Notes: generated by a model from the sequence alone, not told the origin. A DNA stretch of 64,000 nucleotides from Telmatactis stephensoni (GCA_029948255.1 JALIZF010001459.1:216501-280500); one strand, 5' to 3'; shown: positions 26,107-37,990, numbered from the stretch's first letter. A program made the numbers and translations.

Positions 26107-26115
26107 GGCTCGCTC

Positions 26116-26881
26116 TCTCATTCTCGTCCCAGTTTCATTTCTTCGTGTTTTTCCCTCTCAGTTTTTTCAAATAGCTTTGTATTCCTACTCCTAATTTTGT
26201 ATTCCTAGCTTTGTATTATTTGCTGCTGTTTTTAAAACCCTCTTTTAATTGACTCTGCTATATCACATGCCCATAAAAACAATAAAAATTATAAGAACGA
26301 TTGAAAAGTATACTTCATACATAGCTAACTGAATTCCACAAACCACATATCAACCCTATCAAAATCAATGACTGACATAGAAGGCTAGACCGAAATGAAC
26401 ATCGGGAAATTGTTGATTAGAGTATTCAGTTAAAGAAGCACGTGAACGTTTCAAACAGCGTCTGAGTTTTTCTTCCTATTTCCATACGCGATTATGCAGC
26501 GAATTTATAGATAAAACATATGAAAATCCAAATATTGCTAGTGTATCAGTCCAGGAGCCCCAAAGCATTTCGGTCTCAGCTTCTATTGCAAACAGGCAAT
26601 ATGCAGGAGTTTAAAATGAACTCCACGTCTTTGAAATTGGTATTGGTTATACAGGTGCAAAAACGAATTGCGCGTGCTCAAAAATTCGGCGGAAATTTGT
26701 AGACGCGTTCGTGTTTACAAATAAAAGTACCGTCGATTCAGCTGTCGTGTAGTATGGGAATTTCTCGTGTGTTATTTGACCAGCAAAAGAGAAGAACTAA
26801 AGCGTTGTTTTAGGGGAAAAAGCACTAACTTTTCACGGACAGCCTTAACTTTCAAGATTTACTATATAAACCTCCAATGGT
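26116..26881. other. Spacer downstream of the six-Ig gene
   Basis: No gene. About 26470-26580 resembles 31200-31310 (shared words ACGCGATTATGCAG, GATAAAACA.ATGAAAATCC), a non-coding trace of the duplication that created the repeated exon module in the neighbouring gene. Both stretches lie 3' of duplicated Ig exons. Confidence 0.5.
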
Positions 26882-26887
26882 TTTATT
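26882..26887 (-). terminator. Polyadenylation signal of the six-Ig gene
   Basis: AATAAA on the minus strand, 123 nt past the stop codon at 27010. Position fits; no experimental support. Confidence 0.5.
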
Positions 26888-27009
26888 TAAAACTTCCGAG
26901 TATGCGCAATGCGTTTTTCACCCGTTTCGGTATTGGTAAGTAAGTGTGGTGAATGAGCTACGAACCAATCACTACCATCCAAGCATATTGAATATTTTGC
27001 TATAATACA

Positions 27010-30000
27010 TCAATTGAAAGTGAGATTGTAAGTATGTATTAATACATCGCCCAAATGGTTTTTAGCTCGACACGTGTAAACCCCTTGGTCACGAACGCGC
27101 TTACTTGATGCGAGTTTCAACTTGGAACGAATAATAACCTGAGCGCTTTTCGCTTTACTTTTTCTTTCTTCTTCAACAATCAAATGTGGGTGCGAACTGC
27201 ATGACGGTCTATTCTTGACACAACCAATCACAGCACCATCTTTATACCACGTGATTTTTGGCAGGGGTTCTCCTGTCACAGCACATCTCATTACCACGCG
27301 TGATTGTTTGGAGACTTTCAATGAAGTAGTGGTAGATGATCCTCTGCTTGGTTTGGGAGGGGATCCTACAAAAAAGAATATATGGGAAGTAAGGGGCAGC
27401 CAAAAACACATATTAATATAATTCTCATATCCATCTGTTTTGTTGGGGTAGGAATAGAATTAAAACAACATTGGCTGTTTGCAGTACAAATATTGTAGTA
27501 GCATCTCTACTAAAGGAATACCCTCGGGACTAAGGAAATTGTAAGTGTCGTAATGGAGGAGTCGATCCCCTTAGTAGAGGTTGAACTGATGTGGAAATAA
27601 CCCTTTCAGAAATACGTCGCCCTAAAGAGAGGTGTCCCAAAGAGTAGAGGCTCCACTGTTCGTTATCATATCTATCGAACAAGACAAAGTACTTACCAGG
27701 AGAAACAAATAAAGCAGCAAACTTCCTTCGTATGAGACCTCGGTAATTCATTACACATTTGTAAAATCCAGAATCAGTTTTTTGGGCATTCGTGATTGTA
27801 AGAATCAACTTATGGGAATTCAATCGCTGGTTCTGCAATCTTGTAGTTTTGTGACCTGGAACTAGATGAGATTTTTGGCCTTGAACCTTGAACCAATGCA
27901 ATTTCGTTCCCCATACAGAAGAACAAGTGAACTTGGTATTTTGTCCTGCTATCAAGGGAACTCCATAATTTGGAGAAACTGCAAATGGAGGAGGAACAAG
28001 ACGATATGGAATTGTCAATAAACCTACTGCACTGGGCCATTCGATTTCATCACCTTTAGAATTGTTGGCATGACACTTGTAATACCCTGAGTCAAAAATT
28101 GCAAAGTTTGAAACATTGTAGATGTGTCCAGTTCTGATGATTTTGGAGCTTGGTTTCTTTTGGCTCCAGCAATTGGCTTTCCCACAACTATATCCCGGTT
28201 TGTGATATAATTTTATGATTGCAGATGGATCGTTGGTATTACAGTTGATGGCCAAACTAGAACCAAATGCAATAAACTTGATAGCAACTCCGCGTGGTGG
28301 ACCAGCCAAAAAATGAAAAGGATCTGAAATGAATAGGATAAGTGGTAATATAATATCAATTTTCAGCTATAATTTTGGACAAAACCTCTTGGGATTTTCT
28401 CTGTTTCTAGCATATTTTTCCCCATCGCTGAAATAATACATTTATCAAAGAATCGCCTGTCCCCCCCCCCCCCCCCCTCTCTTCTTTACAGAATACACTG
28501 TTGGTCCCGAAGATTAAGTTGTGTTTGCAACAACTTAGTAACAACATTTATGGGGAGGGAAGAGGGGTGGGGAGGGCGCTAAGTAACAGGAAACAGATAA
28601 TTTTAATGGGCTGAAAAAAAAGGGTTTTGTCGAGGGATTGTATCCGGGTATCTGGGATTGTGGATCACGTTTTTCTGGGTGTTCTTAGAACACTTTGCGC
28701 ACAAGTTAATTTTTGATATTTTATTAGCACCATTCAGAAATGAATAGGCATTTCAGTATGGGATTCAAATGACAGAGACTACGCGTGTCATAGACAAAAT
28801 CTCTGATCATGATATAAACAGATTCAAATCAAGTAGAGTAGAAACGGCAGGGAGCGAAGAGCATCTCGTGATCCGCTTCTCCGCGACTGGAGTTGTTTTT
28901 CTCACGTTTACGGCGGACACCAAATGACTCACCAAACACATGACACGAAAGAGAAGGTCACTTGATTCGATCTGTATACCACTTGCCGTTTCCCGTGCAT
29001 GTACGTAAAGCTCACGTAAGGGCCGGACACATGATGCAACGTTTTCCGCAACATTGCGCAAAACACAGTTACACCGTATCTATCGCGCACATTGTTAGTT
29101 ACAGGAAATGACGCAGAAGTAGAACTCCATCCAAAACATGCAACGGCAGGGATGGGCATTAAGTGCCATTCAGCGTTACAAGAAAAGTTTGCATCGTGTG
29201 TCCTAGCCTTCGTAGCGACCCTCGTGAGGAGACTTTTCCCTCTCCCTTCCCCCACTCCTTTATGTATGTCGTCCCAGACTTAGTCGTTAGTACATCGCGT
29301 CCTTTCGGCTACGATTGTGCGTCTTGTTAGACTGGTACTGTCTGTTTCATCCCAGCTTTATTTCTTCAAAGGTTTGGGTGTTTGAGCTCTGTTGGTGCTA
29401 TGGGTGGAGGACCAGATTGGGAAAACGCGTGGTTTCATCTGCATGTGTATCTTACAAACATTTGCAAAGTTGCGGTCAAAACAGAATTCTGCGCTTCCAT
29501 TTTTTCATAATTACCCTACCTGGCATTTTAACATTTATATCTGCATTGAACTGGCCATGACTGTTCTTAGCTGTACAGGTGTATATACCCACATCATCCT
29601 TTTGGTTGAATGTTTTTATTGTCAGAACACTTTTCACTTTGGTACTTGTTAATGATGACAGCTGTAGCTCATGTTTAGCATCTCTACACGAACCAGGAAT
29701 TCTAGCAACTGAACAACCAGGAATGACTATCTTGTTTCCACCTTTGCGCCATTCAATGCTAGAGGGCTTGGGATATCCTTCTGCGACGCAATGTATTTTT
29801 ACTGTACTTTTGACTTTCTTTACTAAAACTGGACCACTATTTCCACTGTGGGATACTATCTTGGGTATTTGAGTATCTAAAAAAGGATGTCATTCTCAGA
29901 ATGAATTTGATCCATTACCATGGTCTAAGACTCTTTCTGGAGACCAAGGGGGCCGGGAAGGGGGGAAGGGCCGGAGGGGAGGGAACGGGGAAGGAAGGGA

Positions 30001-33000
30001 GGGGAGGGAAGGAGGAGGGGGAAAAGGAATATAACATCACGCTCATAGCGTCTTATGATGTTAATAGCCGTTTCCAAAGATACGTACAGTGGAGTGTGTC
30101 CTGCGTACTAGCCAAAGCCTTGGTTTCAGTGCATCCTATCGTGTACCGTGACAATGACGATTGCCAATAAAGCAGCTTTAGTCTCTAATTAAACAATATA
30201 TAATTTACATTATAATAAAAATATAAACAGCTACTGTAACGAGAACGAGGCTTTAATTTGGCTCGTACAGGATTCGCTCTAATGTATCTTGGGAAACGGC
30301 TATTACGTCCAGACACCATGGGTCACCGAGGATGCCTGGGCCCGAGTTAGCTCCAGTGCTAGGGTCGACCTACCTTCATATAAACTAAGCTGTGTATTCG
30401 GCACTTCTAGGGGAGGGGTGTGGGAGCTCGAGAAGTTTGAAACAGCAACTGAGACATATTTCCCTCCCAATCTCTTCCCTTGGCATGCGCTAGCCACGCA
30501 TACTACTTAATTGGCTCTTGAGCAGACTCAAACGGAATATCGAAAACGACAGTAATTTGTCTGTTTGACCATTGTAACCTCTTGATTTTTGTTTCTAGTA
30601 GGGCAGTACTCTAAACCCTATAAAATCAGCAAGTGAACGCCCATAGCCAACGTAATTCTCCCCAAATCGCCTTACTGTAGCTGAGGATTGTAAACATTTG
30701 TTTAGCTATAATCTAGCTCCTATAATCGCCCGTCAAGGTCGAAAATGTTGCTTAAAATTATTTTGTTTAACTCTGACGAAAGGCCAAGGCTTAAAACACC
30801 AGGCATATTTTTTATACAGTGTTAACAGAGTTTAGACCAGAAATCGATGCCGGCAGACAGTTGTAAAATAAGATGAGAGATAATCCGAATAATTGCATTT
30901 CCGATTACCGGAATATTCCCAGGCAGGAAATTAAGACAAGGTTCTCGTAGACTAGCAATATTTCGGAAATGCAATTATTCGGATTATCTTTCATCTTATT
31001 TAACAGATTTCTATTCATTCATTATTGCTCAAAATTTTGGCGAGTATATGTCCGGGATTTAGGTCCCGGAGTAGCCTTTGGAAGAAGAATCGCGTTATAT
31101 AAAGGAAATGGATTGCACAAACATTTGCCCTTACAAAACATCGAAGCGAACATCTTTAAACATGATGATTAGATGGTTTTTAAAAAGCGCGCGCTATTTT
31201 GGCATTCCATGGCCAGATGACGCGATTATGCAGAGCACTGACAAGATAAAACACATGAAAATCCTAAATTACTAGAGGACCCCGGAGCCATTTCTTCCTC
31301 ACGTTCGATGATGTAGAAACGGTCAATGATTGTGCGACTTTCACAAATAGTTTCTTGCAATGAATTACTGATAAGGTAACCATTTTCAAGGGAAAGAAGC
31401 CACAAAGGCCTCTTCACCAGAAAAACAAGTGTAGCGACACGTGTGTAGCTATCAAAGATTATACATTTCTTGCCCTTTGAGATGTCTTTTCTCTGCAGTG
31501 TATTTTACAAGTTGCATTTTAGATTCATTTGTTGTCATGGTGATTTTAGAAGCCTATGTAGTCTATGTAGACTCCCTCTCACCATCTAGCGAAACTCGTT
31601 TTGAAAGTCGAACGGCTTGTGTTCATCAACAACCATCTTGCTTCGTTTACTCTCAAAATAAAAAAACAAAAAAAAAACGTCTTGCTTCGTGCATTACAGA
31701 TAATACGACTACTAGATAAATCTAAATCTATAAATCTAATGGTTTAGAGTTTTAATGACAAGATAACTACTTACCAAACACTTGCAAGGCTGCGAACCTC
31801 TCCCGTTTGAAACCTCTGAAAGTGACTTCACACTTGTAGAATCCAGAATCAGATTTCTGCGCATTGGTTATTGTCAGAATCAGCTGGTTAGAATTCAATC
31901 GTTGGTTCGTCTTTTTTACGATTTTGTGACGTCGAACGACTGGCGAATACGACTTTCCGGCCGATTGTTCCTTTAACCACTTCAATTTGCTGCCCAGTAC
32001 AGAGGAACAAGTGAACTTGGTACTCTGTCCCTTTGTTAAGGAGACCATATAATTTGGATAAACTTTTATTTTAGGAGCAACAAGAGGATATGGAATTACC
32101 AATAAACCTCCTGAATTGGGCCATGCGATTTGAACACCTTTAGAATTGATGGCGTGACACTTGTAATACCCTGAGTCAAAAACTCCAACATTTGAAATCT
32201 TGTATTTGTTTCCAGTTTTGACAAGTTTGGAGCTTGGTTTCTTTCTACTCCAGCAGTTAGCATTCACAGTGCAATGTGCCTTTTTGTAGTACAACACTGT
32301 AGTTGCAGATTTGTCGTTAGTGTCACAGTTGATGTCCAAACTAGAGCCAAATGGAACACCCATTATGTGTCGTGAAGGAGCAAGGAAATCAAAAGCTGCA
32401 ACGCAATTCAAAAATAGTTTAAACGCAAAACAATCGTGTAATCCTGAAGTCGTGGTGTGTTATGGCAGGACACAAAAGCGGATAAGGAGGTTAAACTGAC
32501 CGTAGACCCCGTCTCTCCAAAACCTACTACACATACCCTTACAACTTTTGTATTGAAGGGAGGTTAAAGAACCCACACCACTATTCGGGGAGAGTAGCCC
32601 ATGGAGTTGCCGGTGTGTGTGGTCTGTGGCGCGAAAGTGCTGTTGTGCATGGTGTCCCTGCCTTCGTAGGAAAGAAAAGCAAGTTAACTAAACTAAACTG
32701 ACTAAACTTAACTTAACTAAAAGGGAGAAAGAAGTCAAGAAGTATCATTCCCAGCCCCCTTCTCGCGCCTGTAGTCCTTTATGTACGACCCCACCAGCTA
32801 TGCTGAATATTTTATCGTGCTTAAATAAAGTTATCATATCATATACCATTCTCTCTACCAACACCACAGAATACATGAGAATAGCCAAATCGCCTGTGGA
32901 GGTGGCAAAAGCCACACCGATCTCGCCGGAAGTCGATCCTCGACAATACGTCATCAGAGACCATGTGCAGAGATGGGGTGGGTGGGGGTTTGGTGAGGTG

Positions 33001-33605
33001 GAAGAAGCTTAAGGGCGAGGAAGGGAAGAGACACCAACGTCTTTCATCTTTGTCCGAGACCAGTTTGGTCCCTAAGGGCGCCGTCAGTAAATTACGAAAG
33101 GCGTTTCATTTCTGATCAAAACTGGACACAGGAACTCCATTCGTAGTTAAAAAATTCGCCAGTGCTTGTATAAGTCCTTGCATTTTTGTCTGGTAAAAGC
33201 ACTTACAATTTACTTTGGCTTACAAATAAGTGTTGATGGTTTCTTTTCAATTGATTATGATACACATGGTTGGGTCCCTGGCTTAGTTCCAACTTCATTC
33301 GTTCATAAAAATTATCCATGGATTTCTTTGAGAACAAAATATTCATAGTGATAAGACTACATAATGGCTTTGAAATCATAAACTAGTTCCTTCAGTCAAT
33401 GTTTTCTCCTAATTTCTTAAACTCGACGATGTTCTAAGATCGGTAATTTGCTGTGACGCATTGGCGATTAAGACATTTACAAACACAACTCATCGAATTC
33501 ACATAAAAACCGTCCCGCCCTACCTTTCTTGGCGATGCTCATGTCACATAGAAAGACAGCAAGGAAAACCACTATTCCAAAGCAATGTCGCTTGATAGTC
33601 AGCAT
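27010..33605 (-). CDS. Secreted protein with six Ig-like domains
   Basis: Five minus-strand exons: 33605-33524 (signal peptide, MLTIKRHCFGIVVFLAVFLC), 32395-31775 (two Ig domains), 29876-29520 (one), 28323-27697 (two) and 27365-27010 (one, ending in a stop). All junctions are GT-AG and phase 1. The total is 681 codons including the stop (680 aa). Exons 2 and 4 are clear duplicates: both read INC.TND.SA, NCWS.KKPSSK, FDSGYYKCHA.NSKG, then TKFTCSSV and LILTITNAQK.DSGFYKC. Exons 3 and 5 match in plan, each with VYTC/IYTC and an additional Cys pair (PGCSVARIPGSC; GCVKNRPSC). The gene thus consists of two copies of a three-Ig module. No TM segment is seen, so secretion is likely. Exon 3 was found by translating between splice sites. 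Function is unknown; a soluble recognition or decoy protein is inference. Confidence 0.82.
28458..28478. repeat. Poly-C tract
   Basis: An uninterrupted run of about 18-20 C in the intron between exons 29876-29520 and 28323-27697. Simple sequence, prone to length variation. Confidence 0.9.
29940..30025. repeat. Purine-rich GGGA/GGAA tract
   Basis: G-runs of three to six separated by A or CC on the plus strand, with G-quadruplex potential, in the intron between exons 32395-31775 and 29876-29520. A Gly-rich plus frame across it is spurious. Confidence 0.8.
30865..31006. mobile_element. Small hairpin MITE (about 140 bp)
   Basis: GATAATCCGAATAATTGCAT and its complement form arms of about 40 bp (about 30865-30905 and 30965-31006) around an unpaired centre. 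It lies in an intron of the six-Ig gene. Target duplication unclear. Confidence 0.75.
32413..33523 (-). other. First intron of the six-Ig gene
   Basis: About 1.1 kb between the signal-peptide exon and the first two-Ig exon. Short frames on both strands have no domain. No repeat of note except A/T-rich stretches. Confidence 0.5.
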
Positions 33606-33893
33606 TTTAACTCGTTTCCAAAACCATTCGTTCTCTGAGGGCTACAGAGACGATAAAACGTTATCTTTATGTGAACTTGACTGGGGTCACCTAATCTCCC
33701 TTGTAGAAATGACGTCACACTACAATTTGATGACAACCAGACTGATACGATCAAAGAGGTGCACGGCACGTTCGAGCACGTCATATCCGATCTAGAGTTT
33801 TAAGAGTGTTGCAGGTCAAAGGCCATAGATCCCCTATAGGCAGTTTCCCGAACCTTCTGGACTGAATGGCGAAATGCAATGTATAAAGCACGA

Positions 33894-33950
33894 GAGAGCG
33901 TGTTCAATATATCGGGTCTAATTATCCACCGATATATTGAACACGCTCTC
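33894..33950. repeat. 22-bp perfect stem-loop
   Basis: GAGAGCGTGTTCAATATATC GG (33894-33915) is the exact complement of 33929-33950, with a 13-nt loop. It could be a tiny MITE relic or a transcriptional hairpin; there is no T-tract to suggest more. Confidence 0.9.
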
Positions 33951-34777
33951 GAGTTCTTTATATTACTTATCAAACGTCTAGTTGTCAATTATCATATTTG
34001 ACCAGAATGTTCCTAGTTTGACTATTTTTTGCTTAGAAAATCCAAGTTAAAGTTTATGCAAATGAACAAAAATCTTAATCCGATATGAAGATCTACGTTA
34101 CGGTAGTGATTTCCATTGTGTTTTCTAATGAATTATTAATGAGTTTGATAAATATACATCATATATACACGTTTTAGAGAGTGCACGTTTTCTCTACATT
34201 CATACCTTAAGACAAGACCTGCCCTCCATGATGACATATGGGTCTCCTATCTGCCCTGAAGTCAAATGTAGCCGGGATTTTTGTGGTTGTAGATCGAAGC
34301 TCAAGCTGCTAATCGAGCTTAAGAGTAGACAGTAGGAATCCAGGATAAAAGTTATAAAAGATTCCCATTTTTCCTTTCATTCTATTTTTCTCTGTTGTTC
34401 TATGACAAGCGCGTCCCAGATGGAACTTGCATGTTCTTAACTGGACGACATACAAAATGGCGTTTCTCAAGAAAATAAGAAAATTTACAGCCGAACATGC
34501 TAGAGCTTCAGCGGAAAATGTCTCAGTAATGCAGTAGAATTCGAAAAGCGATTCCCTGGCTATTTGTAGAGTCTTCTCGATCAACGAAGTATAGTCTGAG
34601 GAGGCGATTTCCTCGTTTATTTTCACAAATAATTGGACTCGAAAATACAACTAGCGGCCCCTCCCCTCTCGGGCTAGCTGAGTTTTAGCACGAAAAGATA
34701 GCTTCTTTGAATGTCTCGGGAGAATCTGCTATAGTGCATTCTTCTAGATCGTATTAGACTACGTCCTCTCTAATCCT

Positions 34778-34842
34778 AGTCTCCTTCGCAGCCGGGAGGG
34801 AGCACAGGGATCCCGAAACAGAAAACGGCTGCGAAGGAGACT
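34778..34842. mobile_element. 65-bp inverted-repeat element
   Basis: AGTCTCCTTCGCAGCCG and exact complement (34826-34842) bracket a 31-bp centre. Likely a minimal MITE or a pair of solo TIRs. Confidence 0.6.
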
Positions 34843-35410
34843 ACTCTAATCCGGACAATTTGGAAACGCATCGCTTTTGCTACGATTGGTCTTCCATCCA
34901 CACGACGTTTGTTTGTTTTGTTTTTAAGTTTTGTTTGTTTGTTTGTTTGTTTGCTTATTTGCTTGTTTGTTTGTTTGTTTAAGGTGCGAGACCATAGGAG
35001 AGCTAAGATTCATTTTCAAATTAATCTGGATTACAGTGTAGATGTGGGCAAAGTAAACAACTAGTACTTTGATAAACGCTGACTCACGATGGTCTCAGGA
35101 ATGGAAGAAGGCCATGCAACCGATTTATCTATCGACCTCTGCTTTATTTCCGTTTAATTTTAGTTTTATTCTTGTGCACTTTATTTTAACTCATAAAATT
35201 GCCATCTATCTAGACACTGTAGCAACGTATTCCTTTATGGCTGCTACACTTTCACTTGGATTGAACGCTTTCTTTGTAAGGAAACTGCACGAATTTTGCA
35301 GCATATTTGGTCTTTTCTTGCCTTTCGTTCGATTCGTGCCATAGACCTGGTACGAAGAAATCACCTTGTTATCACATATCACAGAATGATTCTTTTAACC
35401 AGTTAGTGGT

Positions 35411-35490
35411 CAGGTCCCGGATGTTTGAAGGCGGGTTAGCACTAATCCAGGGTTAAAGTTAGTGATAACCCACTTCGAACAACCGGACCA
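35411..35490. mobile_element. 80-bp hairpin MITE, intact copy
   Basis: Ends GGTCCCGGATGTTTGAAG and complement of GGTCCGGTTGTTCGAAG. The centre pairs GGGTTA...TAACCC. The same family, with an insertion, is found at about 37991-38240, showing this as the uninterrupted form. Confidence 0.7.
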
Positions 35491-36008
35491 ATAAAATTAG
35501 TTGTTAGCTTTCCTTTTAGACTGCGAGCAGTCCCACTTTTCCCTCCAGATTAAGTATATAAAGACGAGTTTTTCAGAAAAGCAAATAGCCTTGCGCAAAG
35601 CAAAAGACTTTTACATGAATACACTGGTTTATATGACTTTTGAATTACCTTAATGACATAGCTGTGCCTTCTGCATTCCGGTCTTAGCTGTATTGTGTAC
35701 TTCATTTCTGTAGTCTTGGATCAGAAAGAAAGACGACATGAATTTCATATTCATTTTTGCATATCAACATTGATATCCTAAACAGTAAACCGTTGCTAGC
35801 AGTTTACAAATTGAAATTGGTCGCGCGTCACACCCCAGACAGGATCTTGTACATTGCGGCTGCGCGTGATGGCATATCTCGCTGTACCGTATACCTTAAC
35901 TGGCATGCTTCACTTTTGTGTGGTTGTATAGTTATTTAATTTAAATAATTAAATCATTAAATATTCAAACTTTAATGACTTTATTAAGACAAATGTTATT
36001 CGTCTCAC
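35491..36008. other. Unannotated spacer
   Basis: A TATATAAAG word near 35556 on the plus strand has no credible gene downstream. A 19-residue minus-strand candidate exon ending near 35651 (YTIQLRPEC...) recalls the FN3-like exon at 37245-37353 but has the wrong splice phase. Confidence 0.35.
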
Positions 36009-36166
36009 CTCAGCTATGCCTTGGCATTTGTGTGGCATTTGAACGTTAGTCCAGACAACCATTAAATTCTTCACAAGGTTGGTTTTATTTGCACACTTTT
36101 GGTTCCACGATAGATCAATCTTTCCTTCCTCAGCCAAAACCATATAATTTAGATTAACTATTTCAC
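36009..36166 (-). CDS. Candidate exon: first half of an FN3-like (IL-17R-type?) domain
   Basis: Between a GATGTAG acceptor and a GAG|GTGAGA donor there is an open 158-nt frame (phase 1 in, phase 0 out) encoding GEIVNLNYMVLAEEGKIDLS, then W and further strand-like sequence with four Cys-containing positions (QKCANKTNL, PHKCQG). The E.V.(L/I)...GK..LSW pattern matches exon 3 of the gene at 53721-59034. The layout recalls membrane-proximal FN3 folds of IL-17 receptors (SEF), a resemblance judged from memory. No start, TM or SEFIR exon was found nearby, so it may be part of a gene with exons I missed or a relic. Confidence 0.4.
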
Positions 36167-36640
36167 CTACATCACATCATAGAAATATTATTACTCGGGA
36201 TGTCAAGAAATACCTGCAGTTTTGTCTGCGTCCACGATTGTCAAAATGGTGCGCAGTCTATTGTTCTACTGGTAACTTTGTATTGTTCTATTGTTTATTT
36301 GGTAACTTTTTGTTGTTCTGTTGTTAACTTAAGCTATAGTTAAACTCATTGTTAAACTTTTGTTAAGCTGGCTACGAAAATATCAAAGCGCTCAAGTAAA
36401 TGTTGAGATATCTTTAAAGACAATGTTTACATAGCTACTGTACATGCAACGCATCGAGAGAAACAAATCTTTCATGATCATCAGTACGTGCATCACTAGT
36501 TGGACAATGACTTACAACAAACAAGTTTGGTTTTGAATTCCTTATGTTGACACTTTTCTGAAAATATGAAAGACATTGGAAGTCAAATCGCATAATTCAC
36601 AATCAAACTTTAGACGCAAAGAGCATCTGTCCAAGTCCAC

Positions 36641-37003
36641 CTCTCTACTATGACTACATCTCTGAATGACCACTTCTCTACAATGACCACCTCTCTACAA
36701 TGACCACCTCTCTACAATGACCACTTCTCTAAAATGACTAAATCTCTGAATGACCACTTCTCTACAATGACCACCTCTCTACAATGACCACCTCTCTACA
36801 ATGACCACCTCTCTACAATGACCACCTCTCTACAATGACCACCTCTCTACAATCGTCACTTCTCTACAATGATCGCTTCTCTACAATGACCACCTCTCTA
36901 CAATGACCACCTCTCTACAATGACCACCTCTCTACAATGACCACTTCTCTACAATGACCACCTCTCTACAATGACCACCTCTCTACAATCGTCGCTTTTC
37001 TAA
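36641..37003. repeat. 17-bp tandem minisatellite
   Basis: About 21 copies of ACCTCTCTACAATGACC with variants (ACTTCTCTA, ATCGTCGCT). Bounded by unique sequence on both sides. Lies between the two candidate FN3-like exons. The period equals that of the array at 1-372 but the sequence is unrelated. Confidence 0.95.
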
Positions 37004-37244
37004 TTTACCAAGGGGGAAGACTCCTATATATTTTGGTGATTGTCGTACCATCTATAAATTAAATCACGGCATTTGGGTAGATATGATTGAGGTTTTGCAT
37101 ATTTTATTGGTGCCTAGTTTTAGGGTTAAAAATAGCTTGAGCCACACCAATTTTGGTACCTTCTGTGGTCAGTGAAAATGAAAATTCCCGATGACCATCC
37201 CCCACCAAAATATATGGCAGTTCCCGTGGGAGTGCCCCGATTAC

Positions 37245-37353
37245 CTTTCGTACGAAATGTTTTGGTGATCATGGAATTAGAGGGTAAACTTCTGAGTTCG
37301 ATCTGATATACCGCATCAAATTCGATGTTCACGAACGTCACGTAGAATTCATC
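37245..37353 (-). CDS. Candidate exon: second half of an FN3-like domain
   Basis: Acceptor TTTATATGACAG and donor AAAG|GTAATC enclose 36 codons plus one base (phase 0 in, phase 1 out), reading DEFYVTFVNIEF, DAVYQIELRSLP and MITKTF. The Y.I.L..LP strand is what FN3 and IL-17R ectodomains show at the F-G strands. Its phases complement those of 36009-36166, which lies downstream in transcription. The order seen is second-half then first-half, as expected inside a tandem of such domains. The outer exons were not located. Confidence 0.38.
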
Positions 37354-37407
37354 CTGTCATATAAATAGACTGTCAGTTTAAGTACAGTTTGAACTGGTCT
37401 TCCTGCA

Positions 37408-37623
37408 TTGGGCGTAACTAAAGGGGATGCACACGATCTGGCTCGATCTGGCTCAACCTCAGAACTCTGGCGGGCAGTAATTTGGTGTTCAAAAGTTCAA
37501 AAGACCCTGGCTGTGTTTTACTATTCACAGGGCAGCAAAGAACGCATTAATTTCAAGACCGTACAGGATTCTACTGTGAGACTCACTGACATGGCAGAGA
37601 CCATGAACTCTACTACCGTATAA
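37408..37623 (+). pseudogene. Possible V-set Ig-like fragment
   Basis: A plus-strand frame reads VIWCSKVQKTLAVFYYSQG then RINFKTVQDSTVRLTDMAE and STTV before TAA. The Cys, the VFYYSQG strand and the RLTDMAE strand recall a V-type Ig fold, but the second Cys is missing and the frame ends just before a MITE at 37674. If real, it is a truncated exon; coincidence is possible. Confidence 0.22.
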
Positions 37624-37673
37624 TGTGATACTAAGATGACTAAAAGAAATAAATAAAACCCATTGATATGGAA

Positions 37674-37892
37674 ATAGTCCCCTTCACAGTTCTCTGCGCC
37701 ACCTTTAAAGGTAGCCGTGCCTTTGCATCGAAGCGAGACGAACGGTGAGCATGCAATGATAGATACCTTTTTTAACACCTAGGACAATAATATTCACAGG
37801 TCTCTATCATTGCAAGCTCACCGTTCGTCTCGCTTCGGTGCAAAGGCATGGCTACCTTTCAAGATGGCACAGAGAACTGTGAAGGGGACTAT
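37674..37892. mobile_element. 219-bp foldback MITE
   Basis: Arms start ATAGTCCCCTTCACAGTTCT and pair almost base for base through CGAAGCGAGACGAACGGTGA to a central loop near 37770-37798. No coding capacity; target duplication not clear. Confidence 0.85.
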
Positions 37893-37990
37893 TGATGAGT
37901 GGAGACTATAGCGGGTATTGTTACAGGGCCGTACCAGGTCTCTCAGGTACAATGACGCTAATCCATGAACTCACTTTGAATGTAATGACC

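Larger units (their letters stand above)
33606..35410. other. Upstream region of the six-Ig gene with hairpins
   Basis: Holds the six-Ig promoter region (a weak CATAAAGA near 33665-33672 on the minus strand), the two hairpins listed separately, and a GTTT-rich tract near 34925-34980. The minus frame 34309-34650 and plus frame 35069-35344 show no domain and were not accepted. Confidence 0.45.

Noticed and set aside
34309..34650. 113-codon minus-strand frame
   Set aside because: No domain recognised, no clear promoter or splice sites, and no link by phase to the candidate FN3-like exons.
35651..35712. Minus-strand mini-exon reading YTIQLRPEC
   Set aside because: Resembles the FN3-like exon at 37245-37353, but its splice phase does not fit after 36009-36166 and upstream frames are stopped.
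36641..37003. CRISPR-like repetition
   Set aside because: Plain head-to-tail 17-bp tandem repeat without spacers, in eukaryotic DNA.
37521..37778. 85-codon minus-strand frame
   Set aside because: Antisense to the possible Ig fragment and runs into the 37674 MITE.
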